A stretch of 64,000 bases of DNA. Source: Fallopia convolvulus (taxonomy: Eukaryota; Streptophyta; Magnoliopsida; Caryophyllales; Polygonaceae). The notes under the pieces are model-generated. The model searched no databases and was not told where the DNA came from. It was given only the letters and a program-made list of their open reading frames with translations. Shown here piece after piece: positions 1 through 10,960 of the stretch (positions are counted from its first letter, which is position 1; the number at the start of each line of letters is the position of its first letter). Position numbers and translations under genes: made by a program. The stretch spans positions 16,520,934-16,584,933 of the forward strand of contig OZ024735.1 in NCBI GenBank assembly GCA_964016875.1, given 5' to 3'.

Positions 1-244
1 ATAATGAGTAAGGATATTGTATATTAAAAACCCTAACCAATATAGCTTTGATGATGATATTACATAATAGTAGTTTTTGCTAACTAACTCTTATTATATA
101 GCAAAGCCTTTAGAGAAGTTAACATTAATGATCAAAATAAGAGGATGTTTTTCTTAAAAAAATCTAATAGGAAGTTTGACCGCTCATGCTATTTATTAAA
201 ACTATTAACATGATGCATGTTTATAAAAAATATAGATGTTCAAA

Positions 245-1331
245 TTATGTGAAATAAAGACATTTTTTGAAGGACAAAAATCCGACAAGAAAAAAATAAT
301 ATAAACCATAAATAAGAGAAAAAATTAATATAAAACCAAAACCAAAACATACCAGCCGTTTTTTGTGCGTTGTTGTAGATGTAGATCCACCACGGTAAGG
401 AGGTCTGGCCTTTGCCTTTGTAGCTGCTCGATTACACTTGTTCATTTCTGATCTGTGTAGATATTTTTCATTTGTCTTCCATTCATGCAAAATATCCTTC
501 CATATTTCATCTTTCATCCAAGAAGGCTTCTTCTGCTTTCCGTTAGATCTTGAAAAGATTTGCCTTAAGTGGGAACATATCTTTGACTTAAAGACCTTTC
601 AAATATTCTACCAAAAAAAAGACCTTTCAAATAGCTTCCTCTGGAAATCGATTCTCATCCCATTTATATAGCTTCTATTATGTGTAATCAAGCATAGGTT
701 AAATTAAGGAAACATATAAAAACATAAGGGAATTATGCCTTGGTTTTCATACCTTAAATGCATTCCACCAACAATCGATTGTTGTGTCAGGAACATCAGA
801 ACAACAAATATACGATCCATCAAAATGAGCAATGACTCATATGCGGGATTAGGAGGATCAAATCTGAATAATAAAAAATATCATAAGTAATATAAATTAA
901 CAATACATTTTTATAATTACAAATACAGTAAAATGTTTTAAAACTTACGATTTGCCATGAATTGCAACTTTTACCCTTCTATCCAATGATGGGGTGGGAT
1001 TTGATACATTTGGGGATGGATTACTATCTTCCTGATTGCTATCTATGTCTCCATTATTTTGAGATGGTGAAGAGTCCATCGGTGAACCATGAGGAGAAGG
1101 GTAAGTTCCAAAGGAACCTAATAGTGGAGAATTTTCAAAAGGAGGTTGAGAAGGTCGAGGAAGAGAAGATTGGTTAAGAGATTGAGATGGAGTTGGAGAA
1201 GGTTGTGATGGAATCATAGAAGGTTGAAGAAGAGGCTAAGATGGAGACAAAGAAGTTTGTGATGCATTACTTGAAGAATCCATTAGTTCGGATGTCCTCC
1301 TTTGACCATTGATACGAGGAATTCTAGGCAT
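245..1331 (-). pseudogene. CACTA second gene, Transposase_24-like, degenerate
   Basis: On the - strand a reading frame opens at 1331 with MPRIPRINGQRR. It has one in-frame stop near 1240 and continues as a Ser/Pro/Gln-rich segment to a GT splice donor at about 948 (HGKS). Further 3' pieces read DVPDTTIDCWWNAFK (about 720-790) and, from 517 down to about 360, EEIWKDILHEWK-like sequence followed by NKCNRAATKAKA and GGSTSTTTHKKRL. The last part matches the C-terminal region typical of plant Ptta/En/Spm Transposase_24 proteins (asparagine- and arginine-rich NKKNRAS block, then GGS-T-T-H). The pieces are in different frames, so the copy is dead or needs introns that I cannot place fully. In the family this protein is thought to bind subterminal repeats. 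Confidence 0.6.
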
Positions 1332-1824
1332 GTTGTATGTATAACCCTATAAGTCAAGGAAATAGTTTACAAGAATTAATTAGTACAAACTCACAAGTAA
1401 GGAGTAAAATACCTCCATTATTGAATAGGATGAAGCTACTATCATGATCAAAGAGCACAAAATATAGACTACGCAAAGAATGTCATAACAAAAAAATTTC
1501 AAGAAAAGAAATAATAATCACCTTACATAACGTAAACTAGAAATTAAAAAGCTTTAATTGGAATCCCACGAAAATTATAGATACATGAGGTTTAACTTTC
1601 AATAAATAAACAATAGCTCAGTACTCTAAATACTTAATATTAGAATACGTATAGAATATCATGCATATTAAGATGAAGAATCCATATATAGCATACTAAT
1701 AATGTATCCATAAATAAACAAGGTCTTTTATAAATCAATTACACATATGCTATAAAAAAAGATTAATTTAGAAGGAAAATTAATCAAGTAAGTATGTACT
1801 ATTAAGGCTTCAAACTTCAAAGTG

Positions 1825-2065
1825 TGTTAAGAGCATATTTGGCATATGCCAGACCAATGAATTCAACCAAAAAAAAATTACCACATGCGATCAATGAATT
1901 CAAAGTGTGTATGTACATAATCGAACAATTACACATGCATATTTACCACACACGATCAATGAATTCAAAGTGTGTAAGTATGTACATAAACGATCAATTA
2001 GACACATATATGCCAGACTAATGAATTCAATCAAAAAAATTACCACACACGATGAAGATTGAACG
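1825..2065. repeat. Imperfect tandem repeat, about 60-70 bp units
   Basis: Three to four diverged copies of a unit containing ACCACACACGATCAATGAAT and then CAAAGTGTGTA-GTACATAA occur head to tail. The overlapping short ORF is a by-product of the repeat and has no recognisable protein signal. It lies inside the old CACTA element, between its second gene and the hAT MITEs. Confidence 0.6.
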
Positions 2066-2814
2066 GAAGTTCCACACATAGATAACCAATAAAAATAAGA
2101 AATTTCAGATCAAATAATATGATTTAACCCTAAAATCAAAGAATTTAGTAAACATATAAAATTAATAATGTATATGGAACCCAAAAATTTTCATACAAAA
2201 GGAGTAACATACCAGTGGATAGATCGAGAGACAAATGAAGAAGAGAGGGAGGAGATACAAGCTTGTCTAGAATGAGGAGGTTGGATGGATGACTATCACA
2301 GGCTTATGTTTTTAGTGAGGAGGGAGGCACGCATATGAAGAGCTAAAAAGAAGATTAGGGTTATCTAAAATTTAGAGTTTAGCGCCAATAAATTTTCAGT
2401 AAAATTTTAAATGATTTTAGTAAAATTTTAAATTTCCCTCTTCTTCAATTGATTGGGGTTTCACATGTATTTTTTAGTTTCCCCCTTATTTGATTTTTTA
2501 GGTCGAAATTCCCTCTTATAATCTTATTTGATTGACCCAACAAGTTGATAAAGTTATTTTTCAAAAATATTATCGTGATTAAAATATTTGAAATAAATAA
2601 AAAAATATTTCAAATATAATTAGAAAGATATGGCTGCATAATAATAAATAAATGTATATATCCATATACTAAGTTTTAAAATTATATATACATAAAAATA
2701 TGTTCCTCTTAGAATATAAAGTTCTTATCAAACATTTAAGTTAATAATGAACTAAGCTTCGTACATCAAGTAGCCATATAATTATATAAGTGGTTTATTA
2801 TATATAGAGTTGTC

Positions 2815-3944
2815 AAAAGCTTACTCAACTTGCAAAATTGTCTAACAATTTTAAGGTAAAGATCCAACAATTTGAACCCGAAATCCGAAATAAATCGAAC
2901 CCGACAGACTTGAAATCCGTTGGGTTGAAACTTGACACCCATTAGGTTGATCGATTTTGTATATTTATAGATGTTTAAATTTTTTTTAAACTTATAATAT
3001 ATTTTTATTATTAAAATACATGAAAAATAATATATTATAAATAAATATTACTGTTTAATTAAAAATTATTTTAATACTCATAAAAATGTGATGCTTTTAA
3101 CTCGCTGTCAACCCGAACAGGCTTGAAAACTTGTAGCGGTCCGACCCGATTAACCCGTGACTTGTAATTAGACCTGGGCAAACACGGACCCGGGCCGGAT
3201 ATAGGGCGAGCTTGATCCTAAGATTTTGTCCATTTATACGGACCCGGGCCAATACATGGTTGCGGGCTGGGAGCATTGTCCACGTCCGCCCATTTTGGCG
3301 GACCCGGGTAGCCCACGGGACCCATATATATTTTTGTGGCATGTAGGTTTTAAAACTAGTTAATACTAGAACCATTAGTTGTTTGACTTGTTTCTCATTA
3401 CAAAAAAGTCAAAACCAAAAGTATGAAACAGGTTCATGAAACAGGTGGGGTGTGATTACAGGAGGTCGAATGAAGAAATAAGGAAGAGAGGAACGGAGGT
3501 TTGAGATTTTGAAAAGAGCAGCTAGGGTTAGGAAGGAACTTGAAAGAGAATCATATAAATTGGAAGCTTTAATTGGACTGTTAATTAGATTTGGGCCTTT
3601 TTCAATATTGGGTATCATGTGTCTTGGTTTGTGAATATAATAGGTGATAGATTTAAAATTTATATATATTTTTCAAAACATATATATGAGTCGGGTCGGG
3701 CTTATCGGCCCTATAGGGCTGAACTCCTAGTCCACATCCGACCCAGCGGGTACCCGGGTCGGGCTTTAATGGCCCTTTAGGGCTAAAAATTTTGTCCATA
3801 TCCTCCCATTTTCATGGGCGGGCGGGCCGGGCTGGGCAGGTCGGTCCGCATTTGCCCAGGTCTACTTGTAATGACCCAAACCCGAATCAACCTGAATTCG
3901 AAATAATAGAACCCAAACCCGACCCGACCCAAACGACAAATCTA
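2815..3944. mobile_element. hAT-type MITE (outer member of a nest)
   Basis: The element begins TAGAGTTGTC at 2815 and ends with the inverted counterpart GACAAATCTA at 3944. It is flanked on both sides by the same 8 bp, ATTATATA (2807-2814 and 3945-3952), the target-site duplication length of hAT transposons. Its body is rich in AACCCGA/CCCGACCC motifs near both ends and AT-rich in the middle. It has no coding capacity. A second hAT MITE (3169-3864) sits inside it, so the outer element is only about 430 bp without the insert. A relative of the same family is at 41849-42282. Confidence 0.85.
3169..3864. mobile_element. hAT-type MITE nested inside another hAT MITE
   Basis: The terminal inverted repeats are perfect over 14 bp: TAGACCTGGGCAAA at the left and TTTGCCCAGGTCTA at the right. 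The 8-bp target-site duplication CTTGTAAT is exact at 3161-3168 and 3865-3872. The interior has repeated GACCCGGGCC / GGGTCGGGC segments near the ends and no transposase. The ORFs on its - strand (3097-3375 and 3409-3618) cross element borders or have no family signal and are not treated as genes. Confidence 0.9.
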
Positions 3945-4233
3945 ATTATATAGATAATATTTTAGTGAAATAATATTATTCATACTATTTATTCAATTTT
4001 TATATTTTATATATAATAATGAAATTAAATATTATTAATATTTTCCATTATAAATATTATTCGGGTCAACCAATGGGTTTTGGATTCCAATCTAGTTAAA
4101 TTCAGGTTAGTTGTATCGGGTCTTTCTATGAGTCATTACATTATAAAACAACTAAAATTTATACATAACATGAATAATTGTTAATATTTCTTCTACAAAC
4201 ATAACAAATATATGAAAACAACGTCACTTACAT

Positions 4234-4885
4234 ACTCCTTAAACCATTTCGCAAATTCTTTGTCAATTTTTTCATCATCAGCATCGCCATTTTGAATTGC
4301 AAACTTCCTACAACCCAACAATCATATATTAAAAACTATTGTGAAACTTTATGTGATGCAATTAACTAAAATGTGAAAGAAGATAGAATAAGAGACTTAC
4401 TCAATGTAATCATCCACTTCTGGACAATCTGTTAGTATGTAAGTGTGTGCAGCATGCAACTCTTTGGCATCAGTCAACCACCTTTTGCTCTCTTTTCCAC
4501 TACTTCGACCGTGGTATTTGAAAATGGAAATATCATAGTCATCCTCTTCAAAAATATCATTATTTCTGCCAGATTGTCTTAATTTAGAAGGAACATGAGG
4601 CTGAAAGTAGTGCTTTGAAAAATTTACTGATTCCTCCTTCAAATAAGCTTCACATATTGATCCTTCCACACGTCCTGCTTGTTGTTTTATCTTCCTCTTT
4701 ACATGACCCAATAATCTCTCATATTGGTATATCCACCGATATTGCACTGGTCAACATATTTTTGCCTCATATGACAAATGGAGTATAAGATGTTCCATGG
4801 AATCAAAAAATGAAGGTGGAAAAATACGCTCCAACTTACATAATAACACAGGTGCCATAGACATTAGTTTCTCCATGTCCTTAAC
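4234..4885 (-). pseudogene. TNP2-like CACTA transposase, 3' part
   Basis: The - strand frame from 4747 to 4397 reads QYRWIYQYERLLGHVKRK, then EGSICEAYLKEE. This is the 'P-x-R-W-M-Y-P-x-E-R-x-L' and 'EGSI-E-Y--EE' pattern of the domain that follows the catalytic region in plant TNP2 transposases. It ends ...DDYIE at a good splice donor (GTAAGT, 4396). A second small exon, 4234-4308, encodes KFAIQNGDADDEK and EFAKWFKEY, then has another GTAAGT donor. The upstream part of the gene is cut off at 4886 by a solo LTR and resumes at 7575. Sequence beyond 4234 is not recognised. Confidence 0.75.
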
Positions 4886-7569
4886 TGTAGTAACCTAGTT
4901 CATTTTGGGTCTTTTAGGTTGGGAACCAAATTGATTGAGATTCCTTGACCGTTAGTAATCTAGTTAAAAGGAATATATATTATTTATAACACATTATCAT
5001 AATCCGTTTTAATTTTGTTACCTATCCATTTTTTTATTTTTAGTATTATAATATTTACTCTTCAAGTTAGCCGAACCCTAACGATATAATTATTTTAATT
5101 AATTTCACTAATTAACCCCAGTTACCCTGAGTTAACTTTACAACTTTAAAAGCCGAGTTCTTCGTCGAAACTTTTCAGCCGCTTCCAAAACCTTTTTCGT
5201 TCTATGCTTTTACCGAGAGTGCCGCTATTCTTTCCCTCCGTTTTTCCTTCGTTCCCCTTCATCTTTTCGCCTCGTTCCCGATCAGTGCGGCATCGACACC
5301 AAGCCTGTCGCCTTGCTGCGTGGCTAAAGAGTCGCTTAACTTCTCGTCACTATTGCCGGCCACGATCATCTCGTATTCCCGTTACGCGTGCGTCCACCGG
5401 GGACGTTCCTTCGTCGATCACCTACAACAATCGTGTCTCGTCGCCGGTAAGCGCTTGTTCCCTGTTCTTCTTCTTCTTCTTCTCGAGTCCGGTTAAGTAT
5501 GTGAGCGTGCTAGTTTCATCGACAATCGAAGGTGTAGTCGAGTCGCCGGTTCCATAGTTGGTGGGCTTGGTCTCCTGGGGAGAGTGGCGAGTCCTAGTTT
5601 GCCTCGGTTTTATTAGGTTCAGTGGTGTATTGTCGAGATTGATCGATGTTAGCGGGCCGGGAATAGTAAGGTAGGTGCTAGCCAAGGTGACGGGTTTCGG
5701 GATGGTCTTGCGGGTTCAAGTGAGGGTTGTCTTTAGTTGGGTGGGCTGATCGTGGTTGGGGATTTGTTAGTTAGTTGTTAGATAATTCGTTAGTTATTTT
5801 GGCTAGTTAATAGGCTTGTTATAGTTAAGCTTGTGTTTCTTCCAATTAATCATGGACGTTTAGGTGGGAACGGGGGAATGTTTAGATGGTTTAATTTACT
5901 AACTCATGGTAGTTGTAGTGGAGTTGGGAAATCCGAGCAGTTGTGAAATCAGTTCTGGTGATGGTGAAAATTCTATGGCTAAATTAATATCGTAAGTGTT
6001 AGATTAGTTTTATTAGGATTAATTAATTGAGATAAGATGGATAACCTAATAATTATATAGTATATAATTCATAAGGAGTATATATAATTTTTTATGAGTT
6101 TGGTTGAAAGACTATTTATAATTGGATATGTAGGTGTTGTTTTAGGTGTCAGTTAGTTTTGTTTAATTTGTATTGATTTAGGTAGTGTAGGCCGATTACT
6201 TATTTCCATATAATTAGACTTTTGTTAATTGGTAGGTTATTTCGGTTGTTGGGTAAATAGGGGGGCTGAGTTGTAAGCTGGGATCGAGTTTAAATTGATT
6301 AATTAGTATGGTATTGGATAGTTAGTTGGGGATCAAGACTCAAACGCATAATTGTTTGCTAATTAGGAAGTCTAGTTAGTAGGTTTAAACGGGTTAAACT
6401 TGACATCATTATTAGCTAGTAGGTATTGGAAGAGTACGTAGTGGTTTAGTTAATTGGTTTAATAAATTTTCCGATAACGTTTTAGGTATTTACTATCGAT
6501 CGAGGTTGATCTTTTGGGGGTTATACTATCGAAGAGTTCATCCTTTAAGGTAAGTCGTTTTCGACTTGCTCGGTTCTTTTCTATCTTGTTAGATTTTGTG
6601 TCGTTATTATAGGATTGGTTTTGGGAACTAGTCCCGAATATCTTGTTGAAATGTTTTGGACTTGCTTGTGTTGTTGTGTGCAACTTGGGTTTAAATAAGT
6701 TTTATCGGAAATAAGTTTTGAACGTTTTCTCTATGTTGGTACCGTTTTCGGCACGGCCATCGTAGCTGGCGTAGAGGAAGGGTTGCCTATGTATGGTCCG
6801 TGTGACAGAGAAACCGTGCCCCTTCAAAAGAAAATGTTATCTATGTGTTTTGGCAAGTGCTCCAGTGGAGGCTTAGCCGGGGGTTGAAGGAAGAAGTAAT
6901 GTGAGGAGTGAGAGGGCCTGCCTCTGCACTGTGGATTGGAATACGAGATGGAGAATGAGTTGTGTTGCTTTAATTGTTTGATTCTGTGTATGTGTGTTTG
7001 GCTTATGTGTGACTAACCGTCTAATTTAGGTATTGGCCTCTAGTGTTATGATTGCGATTGTGGATTCTGGTTGCTGACTATAGGAAACTGTTTTTAAACG
7101 TCTTATAATTTTCGCATATTATCTAGCTTGGTAGATTAGAAGCTGACCCTTTGGGGTTTATTTTTCCAGATATAGGTATGTTACAGGAAACCGTGCAGGA
7201 GCCTTGGCTGGATGGTGGAGTGGATAGTTGACGCACTTGTCATTAGTTTGGGTTTTTCGGGTGTACTTCGGGAGAATTTATTATTATTATTATTGGTTCT
7301 GTTGCATTATTTTTAATTGTAATTTTTAAGTGTTGTTTGGAATATTTTGAGAAAAATTCGGGAAGTGTTACTTGGTAATTTTGTTTATGCATTCGGGCAT
7401 TCAAAAATGTTTTATATTCAGTTTTATAAATCTGAAAGTTGGATGTTTTTACTTGTTTTCTTGTCATGCCCGCGTTGTAAGATCCTAAAGTGTTGTTGTC
7501 AACCCACCTAAGTAGTACCTGGTAAGGTCTACTACCACGTAGCGTCCTGTCGAAAGACGGGGTGTTACA
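4886..7569 (-). mobile_element. Solo LTR, 2684 bp, inside TNP2 gene
   Basis: The segment starts TGTAGTAACC and ends GGGGTGTTACA, with the 5-bp duplication TTAAC on both sides (4881-4885 and 7570-7574). On the - strand it begins TGTAACACCCCGTCTTTCGA, closely matching the start of the second copy at 45714 (TGTAACACCCCGACTTCCGT), and the two stay alignable to their ends. No internal retrotransposon region, primer-binding site or polyprotein lies next to it, so it is a solo LTR left by LTR-LTR recombination. The long LTR and TGTAACACCCC start suggest a Ty3/gypsy (chromovirus-like) family; this is inference. It splits the TNP2 transposase between 4885 and 7570. The ORFs inside (5204-5557, 5422-5685, 6459-6683, 7243-7467) are not supported as genes. 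Confidence 0.88.
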
Positions 7570-7574
7570 TTAAC

Positions 7575-8634
7575 TAACAATGAGGACGAGCAAATTGATT
7601 TGAAAAAGAAACTTAACTCAGCTAAAGGACCCCAAACTACAACTTGTAACAATTCTCTAAAAGCAATTGGAAGCAATCTCTCCTTTAAAATGTGATAGTC
7701 ATAAATTTTCATCCCAATGAGCTTGCAATCATCAATTTTGATGCATCTACTCATATTAGAAGCATAACCATCAGGAAACTTTAAAGCCTTCACCCAATCA
7801 AAAATCTTTTTCTTCTGATCTCTAACCAATGTGTAAATTGTCTTTGGTTTTCCACCTATATGAGACAGATCTACTTGAAGTTGAGGGCGTCGACAATATT
7901 TGCCTAGATCCTTTCGTGCATTCAAAGTATCCTTAGTCTTTCCAGGGATATCCATCACAGTGTTGAAGACATTATCAAATACATTTTTCTCAATGTGCAT
8001 AACATCTAGGTTGTGACGAATCAATAAACTTTTCCAATAAGGAAGTCTCCATAAAATACTTTGCTTCGTCCACTTATGAGAACTTCCATATCCGGGAGGT
8101 TTTTCATGTGGGTCATCAATGATAGTTGAAAATTGACACACACGTTCCCAAATTTGTTCTCCTGGTCCTGGCAACATTGGGGTGGTGGAGAACTTTCCAC
8201 TCGATCAATTATGAAGTCATTCTTATTTTTTCGAAAAGGATGGTTAAGTTCCAAAAACGGCCGTGAATAGTCAAACAAACAAGCCTTTCTACTATGCTCT
8301 AAGCGAAATGACTTTGTTCTCTCCATATAGTGTGGACAAGCTAAATTTCCCGCAGTACTCCATCCAGACAATATACCATAAGCAGGGAAGTCATTGATCG
8401 TCCTAAGTAAAGCTGCACGCATTATAAAGTTTTCTTTCCTTGATGCATCATAAGTGGTTAGGCCACACTCCCACAACTGATGTACCTCATCAACTAGAGG
8501 TTGCAAGCACACATCTATTAATTGCTTTGGATTCCGAGGACCTGAAACTATCAATGACAGAAACAAGTATTGTCTTTTCATGCACATATCAGGTGGAAGG
8601 TTGTAAGGAGTCACAATGACTGGCCAACAAGAAT
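7575..8634 (-). pseudogene. TNP2-like CACTA transposase, middle part
   Basis: From 8614 down, the - strand encodes TPYNLPPDMCMKRQYLFLSL and VSGPRNPKQLIDVCLQPLVDE, then TYDASRKENFIMRAALL and GWSTAGNLACPHYME. This is the Transposase_21 core of TNP2 proteins. A frameshift near 8160-8180 moves the reading frame, which continues as GSSHKWTKQSILWRLPYWK and HNLDVMHIEKNVFDN (the very conserved H-x-LDVMHIEKN motif), DSC-type sequence and LKERLLPIAFREL. The segment is bounded on the right by the CACTA insertion (TSD ACG at 8635-8637) and on the left by the solo LTR. Together with 12030-13158 and 4234-4885 it forms one interrupted gene. Confidence 0.88.
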
Positions 8635-8654
8635 ACGCACTACTACAAAATGAA

Positions 8655-9085
8655 CCAAATACCCCGGGCGTTTCGCCCCAAATACACCAGATCTCGCTCG
8701 GGGTAAAGGTTGCTGAGGTATTTGATCAATATTCTAATATACCGGATCTAATCCGAGTTATATATTCTCCTTGAATTTATCCTCCAGTCTACTTATCCGG
8801 TGTAATAGCAATACTTAATACACCGAATAATATTTATCCGGGGTATATATGAGTATTTTTTATCTGGGTTATTTTGTAACAAAAATACACCGGTTGTTGA
8901 AATCCGGGGTATAATGTTTAAGGTATATACACCGGGTATGAATGTCCAGGGTATAATGGTTAGGTATATACATCGGTTGTTGAAGTTCGGGGTATAATAG
9001 TTAGTGTATATACACCGGGTGTTTTAACCTGGAGTATAAATAGCTAGATATATACACCGGATAATTAATGTCTGAGTTAATATCC
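8655..9085. repeat. CACTA subterminal repeat array (left)
   Basis: At least eight copies of an ATACACCGG-like motif alternate with CCGGGGTATAAT-like copies, so many units are small inverted repeats (ACCGG...CCGGGGTAT). Similar motifs recur at 11755-12000 near the other end. In En/Spm-type elements such arrays are the binding sites for the element's DNA-binding protein; here that role is inferred from position and pattern. Confidence 0.75.
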
Positions 9086-9310
9086 GAGTTAATTGTTGTA
9101 AGTGTATTAACATAAAAAAACTATATTTATAAGCTCAATTATAGTTGTTAATTAATAATATAAATCAAAACTAATGAATAATAGAAATAATGTTGATATC
9201 AATAAATTATTACTATTAGATAACATCAAAATACAATTCATTAATATTACAAATAATCTTAATAGCAATTTGAAAAAAAAAAAAGTATGTCTAGATTATA
9301 TGGTCTTGCC

Positions 9311-9976
9311 CTGCATATTTCACCACTCAGATTCTTCAAGGTCTTGCCCTGCATATCCAACAATTAATTAATAAGCAAGTCAGTACATGTGGAAATTGGG
9401 CCTGCGATGCACAAAATATAGTAAATCCTAGTTGCAGTAAGGAAGACTTGAAAAATATATCTTAGAGTTAGATAAAGGATATAGTTACAAGAGATGAAGT
9501 CAAAAGGCACAAGAGCAAGAAGAATATAACTGTGTATTCAACTTGATCCAATTTAATTCTCAATTTCCCAAATCTAACCATAGATATCGGCAATCAAATT
9601 CCAAACCACCCAAATTCGCACGAACATATCGAAATGTTTTACAAACCCAAAAAAGATCCAAATTGCCAAGTTCAAGCCTCACGTGTCGTAGAGAAGAACT
9701 AGGAATTAGACCATCCAACTCACAATTCTATAGACAATTAAATGAAAAGACTAAAATCTCAATTGAAATCAAATGGCAATTAACTCAGACAAAAAATTTG
9801 TAAACCGGAATAGGCAGATCTAAACATTACTAAATCTCAAAATTAGATTAGATCGTTGAGTAGAAGCATACAAATGGGAGAATAGAAAGGCTTACACCAT
9901 CGGTACTCTCATGGCGAATCCGAACCGGCTCATTCCGCTTGTAAGATCCGGCAACCATGCCGCCGCCTGCTTCCAT
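9311..9976 (-). pseudogene. Captured cellulose synthase (CESA1-type) fragment
   Basis: On the - strand an ATG at 9976 opens MEAGGGMVAGSYKRNE, followed by PVRIRHESTDG, then a GTAAGC donor after 9896. This is the N-terminus characteristic of CESA1-type cellulose synthase catalytic subunits (M-E-A-...-LVAGSYRRNELVRIRHES). About 550 bp of intron-like DNA follows. At 9348 a TATGCAG acceptor is followed by GKTLKNLSGEIC, matching the start of CESA exon 2, just before the RING-type zinc finger. The homology stops at about 9311, where a second TATGCAGGGCAAGACC copy begins unrelated sequence. So 5' leader, exon 1, intron 1 and the start of exon 2 were copied into the CACTA element with the intron retained, meaning a DNA-level capture. 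The fragment lacks the zinc finger, membrane segments and glycosyltransferase domain and cannot make cellulose. Confidence 0.85.
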
Positions 9977-10549
9977 ATTTGCTCTCTCTACTGTCAATCA
10001 CTCCGACTAGTAGAGAAAAAGAACTTGCAAACAAATCAGATCTCAATGAGATCTAGGATCTAATTGATTAGCTATATGCTCTAATTAACAATCAATTCGA
10101 GTATAGCGCATTATGGATGGATTCTTGGTGGATGAAGGATATGCCAGGAAGATACGGTGTTGTTGATGTCCCACCAGAGAAGGAGATGACGGGAGAATTG
10201 AGAGATATGGTGGATGAAGGATATGCCAAAGACAGAGGAGGCGTGAGATAAATTAACCCTAATTTTTTAAAAAGGATTTCTCTTATTTTTTTTATTTGGC
10301 TCTACAAATTTTTATTCCCCAAACAAATTTTCGTTTCCCGCTTTCAAAATATATGATCCTAAAATCGATTTTGATTCGAGCATGAATATATTATACTTTT
10401 TAAAATGACTTTAGATTCAAAGTTTAAAAAATATAACAAATCGGCTTTAAAAATGGATTTAAATTTAAAAATGGTTGAAATACACTATCTAAATATAAAT
10501 TTAAAGTTTTAAAAAATATAATAAATTAATCCTAACTATATTCCTATAT

Positions 10550-10960
10550 TTCTAAGCCTAAATCTCAAACCCCAAACCATAAACCCTAACCATACTCGAA
10601 ACAAAGCTAAAACCTTAAACCCCAAACCCTAACTATATTCCAAAACCCTAAACCCTAACCATACTCCAAATCGATTTGGTACTCTTAACTTGAAATTCGA
10701 TTTTTACAATTGATTTTGTGTATGCCATAAAACAAATTGCCCATTGAAAGACTTGAGTTTTGATCACTTGAATCTCTAGCGCAACAATTCAAGACTTGTG
10801 TCTGTGTTCTAGGTTAAGAATTAAGTCCTAATCTTAAACCCTAAGTCCTAACCTTAAATCATAAGCCCTAACCTTAAACCATAAACCCTAATCATGAGTT
10901 TAAACCTAAGCACTAACCTCAAACCGTAATTGCGAGTTTAAATCGTAAGCCCTAGCCTTA
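10550..10960. repeat. Degenerate telomere-like repeats inside CACTA
   Basis: The + strand has many AAACCCTAA / AAACCCTAACC / AAGCCCTAACC units, especially at 10570-10670 and 10815-10960, interspersed with variants such as AAATCATAAG and AAACCGTAA. The unit resembles the plant telomere repeat (CCCTAAA) but is diverged, so it is an interstitial telomere-like tract rather than a chromosome end. Its position within the non-autonomous CACTA element suggests the element acquired or expanded it. Confidence 0.65.

Noticed and set aside
5204..5685. Overlapping ORFs on both strands in a GC-rich stretch
   Set aside because: They lie inside the solo LTR, are not conserved as frames in the second copy at 45714-48333, and have low-complexity composition.
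8660..9080. Regular short repeats that might suggest a CRISPR-like array
   Set aside because: Spacing is irregular, units occur in both orientations, and the location just inside CACTA ends in a plant genome explains them as subterminal repeats.
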